Source: Paludibacter sp.
Lineage (GTDB): Bacteria > Bacteroidota > Bacteroidia > Bacteroidales > Paludibacteraceae
DNA length: 5,021 bases
Assembly (NCBI GenBank): GCA_030655595.1
Contig: JAUSNQ010000028.1
Location: forward strand, 1 to 5,021
Reading direction: 5' to 3'
Both the position numbers and the translations under genes were made by a program. Shown here piece by piece: positions 1 to 5,021 of the stretch (positions are counted from its first letter, which is position 1; each line of letters starts with the position of its first letter). Below the pieces are notes generated by a model. The model saw nothing but the letters and a program-made list of their open reading frames with translations. It was not told the DNA's origin and did not search any database.

Positions 1-1106
1 GAATAATAAAAAGCCCTAATTTTGATTTCTCTTTAGAATATAACATCAATCCAACATTTTCGCTGGGATGGAAGTTTGGGGGATTATTATTGAATCAGAT
101 TGATTCAAATGAGGACTTCACTACGGGGGGAATACATTCAACACCTTTTATTAGTGCAGATATATTAAACTTAATCAGAGGGAAAAAGAGTTCTTTTATG
201 GGTGTATATCTGACCAGTGGAATTGGTTTCACAGGTTTGTTTTTTCCAGAATATAATAGAGTCGGGGGTATACAGCCTGATCCTACAACAGACGGCGTAA
301 TCATGCCACCCTTATTTCTAACTATTCCAATAACAGTTTCTTTTGAATTTAACACAAACAAAAACAGCTCACTTGGCTTGGTTTTAACCCATCAACTTTC
401 TAATACAGATCATGTTGATGCGACTTATAGAGGAGGTTTTAACGATGCTTGGAAAAACGTGAGTCTTTCGTATCGCTACAAGTTGATGACGAAAGATAAA
501 CAGCATTTCAGAGATGCCAATTTTGTAATTGAAGATCCATCCGTCAATTTAATTTCTCTACTTCAATCGGATTTAAATAATCTATCCATCAGAATGGATG
601 CTTTTGATGATAAGCTCGATAATCTTGGGGAACGTTTCGTAAAACTTGAAGGAATTCTCTCGAACGACGGACCGGATACTGATCAGGATGGTGTGCCGGA
701 TGTGCGCGATTTGGAGCCAAACACCCCTCGGGGCACTCCGGTTGATTTTTGGGGTAGAAGTTTGGGCGTGAAAGCTGTTCAGGTTGATGATTTGCTGTCT
801 GTATATTTTGATTTTGATAGTTATCAGCTGGATAGATTAGCTCAGATAACCATCGTGAAAGTGGCGAACAGGATGAAAAGCGATCCGACTTTGATGCTTG
901 AGATCAGGGGTTACACCGATAACCTGGGTTCTGGCATATACAACCAGAAACTCAGTCAGCGACGCGCCGAACGGGTGAAAAGTGAGTTAGTTAAGCTACA
1001 CGGCATTGCACACGATAGGATGGTGGCAAATGGAAAAGGAAAAATTCCGAATCCTCCGACCAAAACTTTGATTAACCGTCGTTGTGACTTCTTCTTCAGT
1101 AAATAA
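1..1106 (+). CDS. OmpA-family outer membrane protein: barrel, coiled coil, TSP3 linker and peptidoglycan-binding domain (5' partial)
   Basis: The reading frame is open from nt 3 to the TAA at 1104-1106, so the gene starts left of the window. A TTG at 90-92 could pass as a start, but nt 3-89 already encode barrel-like sequence (SLEYNINPTFSLGWKFGG). Residues below count from that TTG. Residues 1 to about 133 continue an alternating beta-barrel pattern ending in VSLSYRYKL. Residues 155-190 form a regular heptad coiled coil. Residues 192-214 contain an acidic thrombospondin type-3-like repeat (DTDQDGVPDVRD), expected to bind calcium. Residues 237-338 are an OmpA C-terminal domain. D277 in GYTD and R292 in SQRRAERV match the E. 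coli OmpA residues (D271, R286) that hold diaminopimelate of peptidoglycan, and the end NRRCDFFF resembles the usual NRRVD/E close. The inferred role is to anchor the outer membrane to peptidoglycan; a barrel ligand or transport function cannot be told. Any signal peptide lies outside the window. The stop is 2 bp from that of the convergent aguB. Confidence 0.93.
   Translation, partial: IIKSPNFDFSLEYNINPTFSLGWKFGGLLLNQIDSNEDFTTGGIHSTPFISADILNLIRGKKSSFMGVYLTSGIGFTGLFFPEYNRVGGIQPDPTTDGVIMPPLFLTIPITVSFEFNTNKNSSLGLVLTHQLSNTDHVDATYRGGFNDAWKNVSLSYRYKLMTKDKQHFRDANFVIEDPSVNLISLLQSDLNNLSIRMDAFDDKLDNLGERFVKLEGILSNDGPDTDQDGVPDVRDLEPNTPRGTPVDFWGRSLGVKAVQVDDLLSVYFDFDSYQLDRLAQITIVKVANRMKSDPTLMLEIRGYTDNLGSGIYNQKLSQRRAERVKSELVKLHGIAHDRMVANGKGKIPNPPTKTLINRRCDFFFSK
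552..659 (+). other. Coiled-coil segment within the OmpA-family protein
   Basis: Hydrophobic residues fall at I155, L158, L162, L165, M169, F172, L176, L179, F183, L186 and L190, counted from the TTG at 90. This is an unbroken 3-4 spacing over about five heptads, with Asp, Asn, Lys, Glu and Arg filling most other positions. It lies between the barrel and the type-3 repeat linker. Such a segment usually drives oligomerisation, so the protein may be a multimer, possibly a trimer. The oligomeric state is inference. Confidence 0.75.
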
Positions 1107-1108
1107 CT

Positions 1109-1987
1109 TTATTCTTTCAGCCATCTTTTAGTGATGTTCCCAAATTCATCAATTCTTCTATCGCGGAAGAATGGCCACATCCTACGAACTGTCTCAGAAC
1201 GTGTTAAGTCAATTTCTACAATCAGATTTTCATCTGTTTTGTTATTAGCTTGTGCGATGATTTCACCTTGCGGTCCTGCAACAAAGCTATTTCCCCAGAA
1301 CTCAATCCCGTTGGTTACTCCTGAAGGGTCAGGTTCATAGCCTGTACGATTGCAGGATAATACATGGATGCCGTTCGCAATAGCATGACCACGCTGAATG
1401 GTAATCCAAGCATCTTTTTGTCTTGCTTTTTCTGCTTCCGAATCTGTGCTTTCCCATCCGATGGCAGTTGGATAAATGATTAAATCAGCCCCTGCCATGG
1501 TCATCAGTCGGGCTGCTTCGGGGTACCATTGATCCCAGCAAATCAATACACCCAATTTGCCAATCGAGGTCTGAATTGGCTGAAAGCCGAGATCTCCTGG
1601 TGTAAAGTAAAATTTCTCGTAATATGCAGGATCATCCGGAATATGCATTTTGCGGTATTTGCCGGCAATGCTACCATCTTTGTCGATTACCACAGCCGTA
1701 TTGTGATACAAACCGGGAGCTCTTTTCTCGAATAAAGAAAGCACCAGGACAACACCTGTTTCTTGAGCCAATTTGCCGAAATATTCAGTTGAAAAACCGG
1801 GTATTGTTTCAGCTTGTTCAAAAATCGCCGGGTCTTCAGTCTGACAAAAATACAGCTCGTTGTGTAACTCCTGTAAAACAATCAGCTCGGCACCCTGTTT
1901 GGCGGAGTCAATGATGTTTTGTTTCAGTTTGGCGATATTCGCTTCGTGGGAAGCGCTATTTGATTGTTGAATTAGAGCTATTTTCAT
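1109..1987 (-). CDS. aguB: N-carbamoylputrescine amidase (AguB)
   Basis: This 292-residue cytosolic enzyme hydrolyses N-carbamoylputrescine to putrescine, CO2 and ammonia, the last step of the agmatine route to putrescine. It is a nitrilase-superfamily (C-N hydrolase) protein with the Glu-Lys-Cys triad in place: E40 in LIVLQELHNELYF, K113 in GKYRKMHIPDDP, and nucleophile C150 in LGVLICWDQWYPEAARL. The supporting glutamate is E124 in YYEKFYFTPGD. The DDPAYYEKFYFTPGD and YPTAIGW stretches are characteristic of the N-carbamoylputrescine subgroup rather than of general nitrilases or beta-ureidopropionases. The length is normal for the family and no residue appears missing. The ATG at 1985-1987 opens directly into the canonical first strand MKIALIQQ. 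The leader has no clear Shine-Dalgarno site, which is usual in Bacteroidota. aguA lies 59 bp upstream on the same strand with no promoter visible between, so the two are probably co-transcribed. Neighbour and motifs agree, leaving little doubt about function. Confidence 0.96.
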   Translation of the reverse strand: MKIALIQQSNSASHEANIAKLKQNIIDSAKQGAELIVLQELHNELYFCQTEDPAIFEQAETIPGFSTEYFGKLAQETGVVLVLSLFEKRAPGLYHNTAVVIDKDGSIAGKYRKMHIPDDPAYYEKFYFTPGDLGFQPIQTSIGKLGVLICWDQWYPEAARLMTMAGADLIIYPTAIGWESTDSEAEKARQKDAWITIQRGHAIANGIHVLSCNRTGYEPDPSGVTNGIEFWGNSFVAGPQGEIIAQANNKTDENLIVEIDLTRSETVRRMWPFFRDRRIDEFGNITKRWLKE

Positions 1988-2017
1988 GTGTGTTGCTTTT
2001 TTTTCTACAGATATGTC

Positions 2018-2031
2018 GCTCCTAACGGAGC
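2018..2031. repeat. Small GC-rich hairpin between aguA and aguB, possibly a dispersed palindromic repeat
   Basis: The arms GCTCC (2018-2022) and GGAGC (2027-2031) pair perfectly around a 4-nt loop, TAAC. The stem stands out in an otherwise A/T-rich 59-bp spacer. On the minus strand, where aguA and aguB are read, it is followed by GACATATCTGTAG and an A run rather than a T run, so it does not look like an intrinsic terminator. It may be a REP-like palindrome or an mRNA structure that adjusts aguB translation or transcript stability. Copy number elsewhere in the genome cannot be seen from here. Confidence 0.45.
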
Positions 2032-2046
2032 TTGTTTGAATTTAAC

Positions 2047-3051
2047 TTATATATATTGCATGGTTACACAATGAAGCGAACCATGTTGTTTAATCAATGA
2101 GTTACAATCAATTCCAACTATTTCTCTGTCCGGAAATGCTTTTTGGATTTGCATCAATGCCATATCATCTTTTGGCGACTGATAGGTAGGCACTAAAACA
2201 GCTCCATTTACAATCAAAAAATTTGCATACGTTGCCGGCAGTCTATCTCCATTTTCATAAACTGCATCTGCCATAGGCAAAGGTATCAACTTGTAAGGTT
2301 TGCCCGAAACTGACTCGAATTGCTGAAGTTCAGCCTCCATTTTCTTTAGTTCTTCGTAATGTTCGTCAGTTACATCTTCACATCTTACATAGGCAATGGT
2401 TTCAGTGTCACAAAATCTCGCCAAAGTGTCTATGTGACTGTCGGTGTCATCGCCCTCCAAATAACCATGGTTCAGCCATAAAACTCGTTTTAAACCAAAA
2501 TAATACTTCAGCTTTTCTTCCATTTCTTCTTTTGAAAGGCTGTTGCGGTTGTCGGATAACAGACAGGTGCTCGTCGTAAGTAAAGTCCCAGCTCCATCCG
2601 ATTCGAAACTTCCTCCTTCAAGCACAAAATCCAAGCAATTTCGGTATGTAATATCATCATTAAAAACGCCTTTCTCAAATAATTTGCGGGTAATTTGATT
2701 ATCTAAATCAGCATTGAATTTCAATCCCCAGCCATTAAACGCAAAGTCGCAGATTATCCGTTTACCATCTTCAATCACTGTAATACCGCAATGATCTCTT
2801 GCCCAGGTGTCATTACTCGGCAATTCGACGAAAGTTATTTTTGAAAAATCAACTGTTCCGAGCAGATTTTTTACGATTTTGATATCCCGACATACAATCA
2901 ACAACGATTCGAAACGGATAATATTGCGAGCTATGTCAGCGAAACAAAGATTTACTTCATCCAACATATCAGCCCAATCTGTACCCTCATGGGGCCAGGT
3001 AATTTGTATAAATTGTTGTATTGCCCACTCAGGGGGAAGTTGTTTGTGCAT
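2047..3051 (-). CDS. aguA: Agmatine deiminase (AguA), PAD_porph family
   Basis: This 334-residue enzyme hydrolyses the guanidino group of agmatine to N-carbamoylputrescine and ammonia, feeding AguB. It belongs to the bacterial peptidylarginine deiminase-like family in the guanidine-modifying superfamily. The signature motifs appear in order: substrate-binding NDTWARDH (residues 80-87, D81 and D86); LEGGSFESDG (144-153, E145); GDDTDSHIDTLARF (200-213, catalytic H206 and D208); and the nucleophile C328 in HGSLHC six residues from the C-terminus. No signal peptide or extra C-terminal domain is present, so it should act in the cytosol. That favours agmatine deiminase over a secreted peptidylarginine deiminase like that of Porphyromonas, and the adjacent aguB supports this. 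The ATG at 3049-3051 leads into the family's usual start, LPPEWAIQQFIQITWPHEGTD. The leader is A/T-rich without a Shine-Dalgarno site. A -7 box 18 bp upstream suggests its own promoter, independent of the higBA remnant upstream. Confidence 0.95.
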   Translation of the reverse strand: MHKQLPPEWAIQQFIQITWPHEGTDWADMLDEVNLCFADIARNIIRFESLLIVCRDIKIVKNLLGTVDFSKITFVELPSNDTWARDHCGITVIEDGKRIICDFAFNGWGLKFNADLDNQITRKLFEKGVFNDDITYRNCLDFVLEGGSFESDGAGTLLTTSTCLLSDNRNSLSKEEMEEKLKYYFGLKRVLWLNHGYLEGDDTDSHIDTLARFCDTETIAYVRCEDVTDEHYEELKKMEAELQQFESVSGKPYKLIPLPMADAVYENGDRLPATYANFLIVNGAVLVPTYQSPKDDMALMQIQKAFPDREIVGIDCNSLIKQHGSLHCVTMQYI

Positions 3052-3068
3052 ATTAAATGATTACAATG

Positions 3069-3099
3069 CAAAAGTAGGAAAATAATTTTTATAGACATG
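3069..3099 (-). promoter_or_regulatory. Candidate promoter of the aguA-aguB operon
   Basis: Read on the minus strand, TACTTTTG (3076 to 3069) matches the Bacteroidota -7 consensus TAnnTTTG exactly. It lies 17 nt before the aguA ATG. Nineteen bases upstream, where the -33 TTTG should be, there is only a CATG (3099-3096), so that half is weak. The site falls in the 67-bp gap between the higA stop and aguA, which would let the polyamine operon be transcribed apart from higBA. Confidence 0.55.
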
Positions 3100-3118
3100 G
3101 CAGCAGGGTGATGCGATG

Positions 3119-3484
3119 CTATACTCCTAATACGATATTGGCATCAATTTTTAGCTTTTTGCTGAGTTTGCGTGCTACTTTTAATGTTGGTTCGCTTTTT
3201 CCTGTTAAGTATTCACTTACACGTGAAGGGCTCACCCCCAACAGCTTAGATAATCTCAATTGATTGATTTTCATTTCATACATACGAAGTTTGATCATGT
3301 CAATTAGATCCGGTGATTGTATGGGATAATGATTATCTTCATAATCTGCTACCAGATTGGATAAAATGTTCAACTCAATTAAATATTTATCATTCTGGGG
3401 CGTATTGTTATCGACTAATCGAAGTAGTTCTTCTATTCTTTGAGAAGTAACCTTGTATTCTAGCTCGGTTTTAATTTTTGTCAT
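3119..3484 (-). CDS. higA: HigA-like antitoxin / HTH transcriptional regulator (toxin partner broken)
   Basis: This 121-residue protein has an acidic, helical N-terminal part (MTKIKTELEYKVTSQRIEEL onward) followed by a Cro/C1-type helix-turn-helix at residues about 71-112 (QLRLSKLLGVSPSRVSEYL, then GKSEPTLKVARKLSKKL). This is the usual shape of Bacteroidota HigA antitoxins, which bind their toxin and repress their own operon. The start chosen is the ATG at 3482-3484. The ancestral higB stop recovered in another frame (TAA, 3489-3491) ends 4 nt before it, a normal higB-higA junction, and AAGGA lies just upstream. A GTG at 3521-3523 would add 13 hydrophobic residues (MITIILIVKTYKD), but those codons lie in the old toxin's C-terminus, so the longer form is unlikely. 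The reading frame is intact although its toxin partner is broken, leaving an orphan regulator. Which DNA it binds is inferred from the promoter repeats. XRE-family regulator is the safe minimum call. Confidence 0.85.
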   Translation of the reverse strand: MTKIKTELEYKVTSQRIEELLRLVDNNTPQNDKYLIELNILSNLVADYEDNHYPIQSPDLIDMIKLRMYEMKINQLRLSKLLGVSPSRVSEYLTGKSEPTLKVARKLSKKLKIDANIVLGV

Positions 3485-3488
3485 ATCC

Positions 3489-3720
3489 TTATATGTTTTT
3501 ACAATCAGTATTATTGTAATCACTATGTGTCCCTATAAATCGAATGTATACCATCTCGATTGTTTCCAACCGCATCAACAGTCTTGAATGTATTTTTTAT
3601 GTCTGCAAAGCAACTCCAATTAGCTTTTACCGCTTTTGTATGCCATTCTTCAAGTGCTGCTTTTGACCCGGCATGTTTGGTGTAAAAAATCACAATGGTT
3701 TTCTTGGTAATAATTCTCAT
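3489..3720 (-). pseudogene. higB: higB toxin (mRNA interferase) pseudogene with internal deletion and frame change
   Basis: An intact HigB is a ribosome-dependent mRNA endonuclease of roughly 95-100 residues. From the ATG at 3718-3720 the frame reads MRIITKKTIVIFYTKHAGSK and continues to VDAVGNNR (residues 48-55), matching the HigB N-terminal half. It then runs into ten unrelated residues and a TAG at 3523-3525, giving only 65 residues. In another frame of the same strand, codons 3557 to 3489 read EMVYIRFIGTHSDYNNTDCKNI then stop, which is the conserved HigB C-terminus (family form VYIRFIGTHxEYDxID). The central part of the family, roughly VFNIKGNxYRLVVxI and about 20 residues long, is absent between the two pieces. 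The simplest reading is a deletion of about 60-70 bp, not a multiple of three, with its junction near 3552-3558. The lost segment includes the core strands and basic residues of the fold, so toxin activity is unlikely. An in-frame ATG at 3769-3771 would overlap the promoter and is not the start. Confidence 0.85.
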
Positions 3721-3741
3721 ACTCTTGGTTTGGATTGGCAA

Positions 3742-3772
3742 CAAAATTAATTGAAATATTTTGAAAAACAAA
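3742..3772 (-). promoter_or_regulatory. Promoter of the higBA remnant (TTTG-N19-TAATTTTG)
   Basis: On the minus strand a -33 TTTG (3772-3769) is separated by exactly 19 nt from TAATTTTG (3749-3742), a full match to the Bacteroidota housekeeping promoter TTTG-N19-21-TAnnTTTG. The -7 box ends 21 nt before the higB ATG at 3720, leaving a short leader. The promoter looks intact even though the first gene it serves is broken, so higA is probably still transcribed. Confidence 0.75.
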
Positions 3773-3777
3773 ATATT
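3755..3777. promoter_or_regulatory. Perfect inverted repeat over the higBA promoter, likely HigA operator
   Basis: AATATTTTG (3755-3763) and its exact reverse complement CAAAATATT (3769-3777) flank an A5 spacer. The repeat covers the -33 box and most of the -33/-7 spacer of the higBA promoter, the usual place for an autoregulating antitoxin operator. A second palindrome, TGTTTT-GA-AAAACA, follows directly at 3777-3790. That HigA is the protein bound is inferred from position. Confidence 0.65.
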
Positions 3778-3864
3778 GTTTTGAAAAACAGGATGCGAAA
3801 TGCTGATATTTCTACCCCAACATGATAATAACTCATTAGCATAACAGAATATTTTGAAAAAACA
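3755..3864 (+). repeat. Three near-identical AATATTTTGAAAAACA-type direct repeats in the divergent intergenic region
   Basis: AATATTTTGAAAAACA occurs at 3755-3770. Its core TTTTGAAAAACA recurs at 3779-3790. AATATTTTGAAAAAACA, with one extra A, occurs at 3848-3864. The first two lie in the higBA promoter; the third is immediately upstream of the -7 box of the divergent polyamine gene. They may be binding sites for one regulator, with HigA the obvious candidate. The rest of the 175-bp intergenic region (3791-3847) shows nothing I can name. Confidence 0.5.
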
Positions 3865-3866
3865 AC

Positions 3867-3874
3867 TATTTTTG
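3867..3874 (+). promoter_or_regulatory. Candidate -7 box for the carboxy(nor)spermidine synthase gene
   Basis: TATTTTTG is an exact TAnnTTTG match on the plus strand, ending 21 nt before the ATG at 3896. No TTTG lies at the expected 19-21-nt spacing upstream; the nearest TTTTG (3852-3856) is only 10 nt away and belongs to the third repeat copy. The promoter is therefore only half supported and may be weak or need an activator. Confidence 0.4.
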
Positions 3875-3895
3875 TACCACTAAAAGAAATAAAAA

Positions 3896-5021
3896 ATGGG
3901 AAAAGTACTTATCATTGGCGCTGGGGGCGTTGGAACTGTTGTAGCACACAAAGTTGCTCAAAATCCGGATGTTTTTACTGAAATTATGTTGGCGAGTCGC
4001 ACCAAATCAAAATGTGATGTAATTGCTGCTGATGTGAAGAAACGAACTGGTGTTGCCATCAAAACTGCTCAGGTCGATGCCGATATTGTTCCTCAACTGG
4101 TAAAACTTTTCAATGACTTTAAACCCGAATTGGTTATCAACGTGGCATTGCCTTATCAGGATTTAACCATCATGGACGCTTGTCTCGAAGCAGGTGTTAA
4201 CTATTTGGATACAGCTAATTACGAGCCGAAAGATGAAGCTCATTTCGAATACAGCTGGCAATGGGCTTACAAAGATAAATTTGAGAAGGCAGGTCTGACT
4301 GCCATTCTTGGTTGTGGTTTTGATCCTGGGGTGACCAGTGTATATACAGCTTATGCGGCGAAACATCATTTCGATGAAATTCACTATTTAGATATTGTGG
4401 ATTGCAATGCGGGCGATCACGGGAAAGCTTTTGCGACCAATTTTAATCCGGAAATTAATATTCGCGAGGTAACTCAAAAAGGTAAATATTGGGAGAACGG
4501 GGAATGGGTAGAGACAGCTCCCCATGAGATTCATAAGCCTTTGAACTATCCTGAAATCGGACCCAAAGAATCTTATGTGATTTATCACGAAGAGCTGGAG
4601 TCGCTGGTGAAAAACTTTCCGACTTTGAAGCGCGCTCGTTTTTGGATGACTTTCGGACAAGAGTATTTAACACATTTGCGTGTGATTCAGAATATTGGCA
4701 TGGCACGTATTGATGAAGTGGATTATAACGGGGTGAAAATAGTTCCGATTCAATTTTTAAAGGCAGTGCTACCGGATCCGGGTGATTTGGGAGAGAATTA
4801 TACCGGACAGACTTCCATCGGTTGTCGAATTCGCGGTGTGAAAAATGGTGTGGAAAAGACCTATTATGTCTATAATAATTGCAGTCACGAGGAGGCATAC
4901 AAAGAAACCGGCGCACAGGGTGTGAGTTATACAACAGGGGTTCCTGCCATGATTGGAGCGATGATGTTTTTTAAAGGAGAGTGGCGTAAACCGGGAGTTT
5001 ACAATGTGGAAGAATTCAATC
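3896..5021 (+). CDS. Carboxynorspermidine/carboxyspermidine synthase (saccharopine dehydrogenase family), 3' partial
   Basis: The frame from the ATG at 3896-3898 is open for 375 codons to the window edge. From the family's usual length of about 400 residues, roughly the last 20-25 are missing. The enzyme reductively condenses a diamine with L-aspartate beta-semialdehyde using NADPH: putrescine gives carboxyspermidine, 1,3-diaminopropane gives carboxynorspermidine. Visible marks are an N-terminal Rossmann fold, VLIIGAGGVGTVVAHK, with G8, G10, G11 and G13; NVALPYQDLTIMDACLEAGV from residue 82; YLDTANYEP; GCGFDPGVTS from residue 139; and DCNAGDHGKAFATNFNPEIN, a block characteristic of the carboxynorspermidine-synthase subgroup rather than of lysine-pathway saccharopine dehydrogenases. 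Neighbouring aguA and aguB make putrescine, so carboxyspermidine is the likelier product. The gene is divergent from higBA and aguAB and has its own candidate -7 box. The leader AAAAGAAATAAAAA has no strong Shine-Dalgarno site. Open frames on the opposite strand at 4163-4934 are shadows of this gene. Confidence 0.92.
   Translation, partial: MGKVLIIGAGGVGTVVAHKVAQNPDVFTEIMLASRTKSKCDVIAADVKKRTGVAIKTAQVDADIVPQLVKLFNDFKPELVINVALPYQDLTIMDACLEAGVNYLDTANYEPKDEAHFEYSWQWAYKDKFEKAGLTAILGCGFDPGVTSVYTAYAAKHHFDEIHYLDIVDCNAGDHGKAFATNFNPEINIREVTQKGKYWENGEWVETAPHEIHKPLNYPEIGPKESYVIYHEELESLVKNFPTLKRARFWMTFGQEYLTHLRVIQNIGMARIDEVDYNGVKIVPIQFLKAVLPDPGDLGENYTGQTSIGCRIRGVKNGVEKTYYVYNNCSHEEAYKETGAQGVSYTTGVPAMIGAMMFFKGEWRKPGVYNVEEFN

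Noticed and set aside
90..92. TTG as the start codon of the OmpA-family gene
   Set aside because: The same frame is open back to nt 3 and encodes barrel-like sequence, so the gene simply continues left of the window.
95..361. Minus-strand open frame opposite the OmpA-family gene
   Set aside because: The plus strand has a continuous frame with domain motifs here; the minus-strand product has no recognisable feature.
1131..1914. Open frames on the plus strand at 1131-1340, 1529-1735 and 1624-1914, and another minus-strand frame at 1687-1881
   Set aside because: All overlap aguB, which carries a full catalytic triad and family motifs; their compositions look like antisense or alternate-frame shadows.
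2807..3085. Plus-strand open frame opposite the 5' end of aguA
   Set aside because: It is antisense to well-conserved aguA sequence and encodes no recognisable domain.
3521..3523. GTG overlapping the truncated higB TAG as the higA start (translational coupling)
   Set aside because: These codons lie within the ancestral higB C-terminus in another frame. The restored higB stop at 3489-3491 places the true junction next to the ATG at 3484.
3489..3558. Programmed ribosomal frameshift joining the two higB pieces
   Set aside because: The central segment of about 20 residues is absent from the DNA, so a frame change alone could not make an intact toxin, and no slippery sequence is evident.
3523..3771. 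An 82-residue novel small protein from the ATG at 3771
   Set aside because: Its first 17 codons overlap the -33 box and operator, its middle is the HigB N-terminus, and its last ten residues are out-of-frame sequence after the deletion.
3797..3812. GAAAT/ATTTC weak stem as a terminator or operator
   Set aside because: It has five mostly A-T pairs with a 6-nt loop and no T run, in an A/T-rich region where such stems arise by chance.
4163..4934. Open frames on the minus strand (4163-4384, 4388-4660, 4455-4934)
   Set aside because: They lie opposite the carboxy(nor)spermidine synthase gene, whose plus-strand frame has clear family motifs throughout; the minus-strand translations show no recognisable domain.

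Overview
The window looks chromosomal and comes from a Bacteroidota bacterium, probably the Bacteroidales/Marinilabiliales side (the rank is inference). The evidence is the A+T-rich sequence, TAnnTTTG-type -7 promoter boxes, A-rich leaders without strong Shine-Dalgarno sites, an OmpA protein with a calcium-binding type-3 repeat linker, and the agmatine-to-carboxyspermidine polyamine route typical of this phylum.

Layout. Positions 1-1106 (+) hold the 3' part of an outer-membrane OmpA-family gene that begins left of the window. Its stop lies 2 bp from the stop of the convergent aguB (1109-1987, -), N-carbamoylputrescine amidase. Upstream of aguB on the same strand is aguA (2047-3051, -), agmatine deiminase. 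The 59-bp gap between them carries a small GC-rich hairpin and no visible promoter, so the two probably form an operon read from a promoter at about 3069-3099. Next comes a HigBA-type toxin-antitoxin locus, also on the minus strand: an intact HigA-like antitoxin (3119-3484) and a higB toxin gene (3489-3720) broken by an internal deletion. It is preceded by a well-formed Bacteroidota promoter overlapping a perfect inverted repeat. Finally, a divergent gene on the plus strand (3896 to the right edge, incomplete) encodes a carboxynorspermidine/carboxyspermidine synthase of the saccharopine dehydrogenase family. Because it has no stop inside the window, its reading frame is easy to miss.

How the genes fit together. 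AguA converts agmatine to N-carbamoylputrescine and AguB converts that to putrescine. The right-hand reductase then joins a diamine, most likely this putrescine, to aspartate semialdehyde to give carboxyspermidine. This is the S-adenosylmethionine-independent route to spermidine. Arginine decarboxylase and carboxy(nor)spermidine decarboxylase, which would complete the pathway, are not in the window.

The least routine feature is the decayed higBA module lying inside the polyamine locus. The toxin has lost its central segment and its reading frame, but its original C-terminus can still be read in another frame. The antitoxin and its presumed operator remain intact, and a third copy of the operator-like repeat sits beside the presumed promoter of the polyamine reductase.
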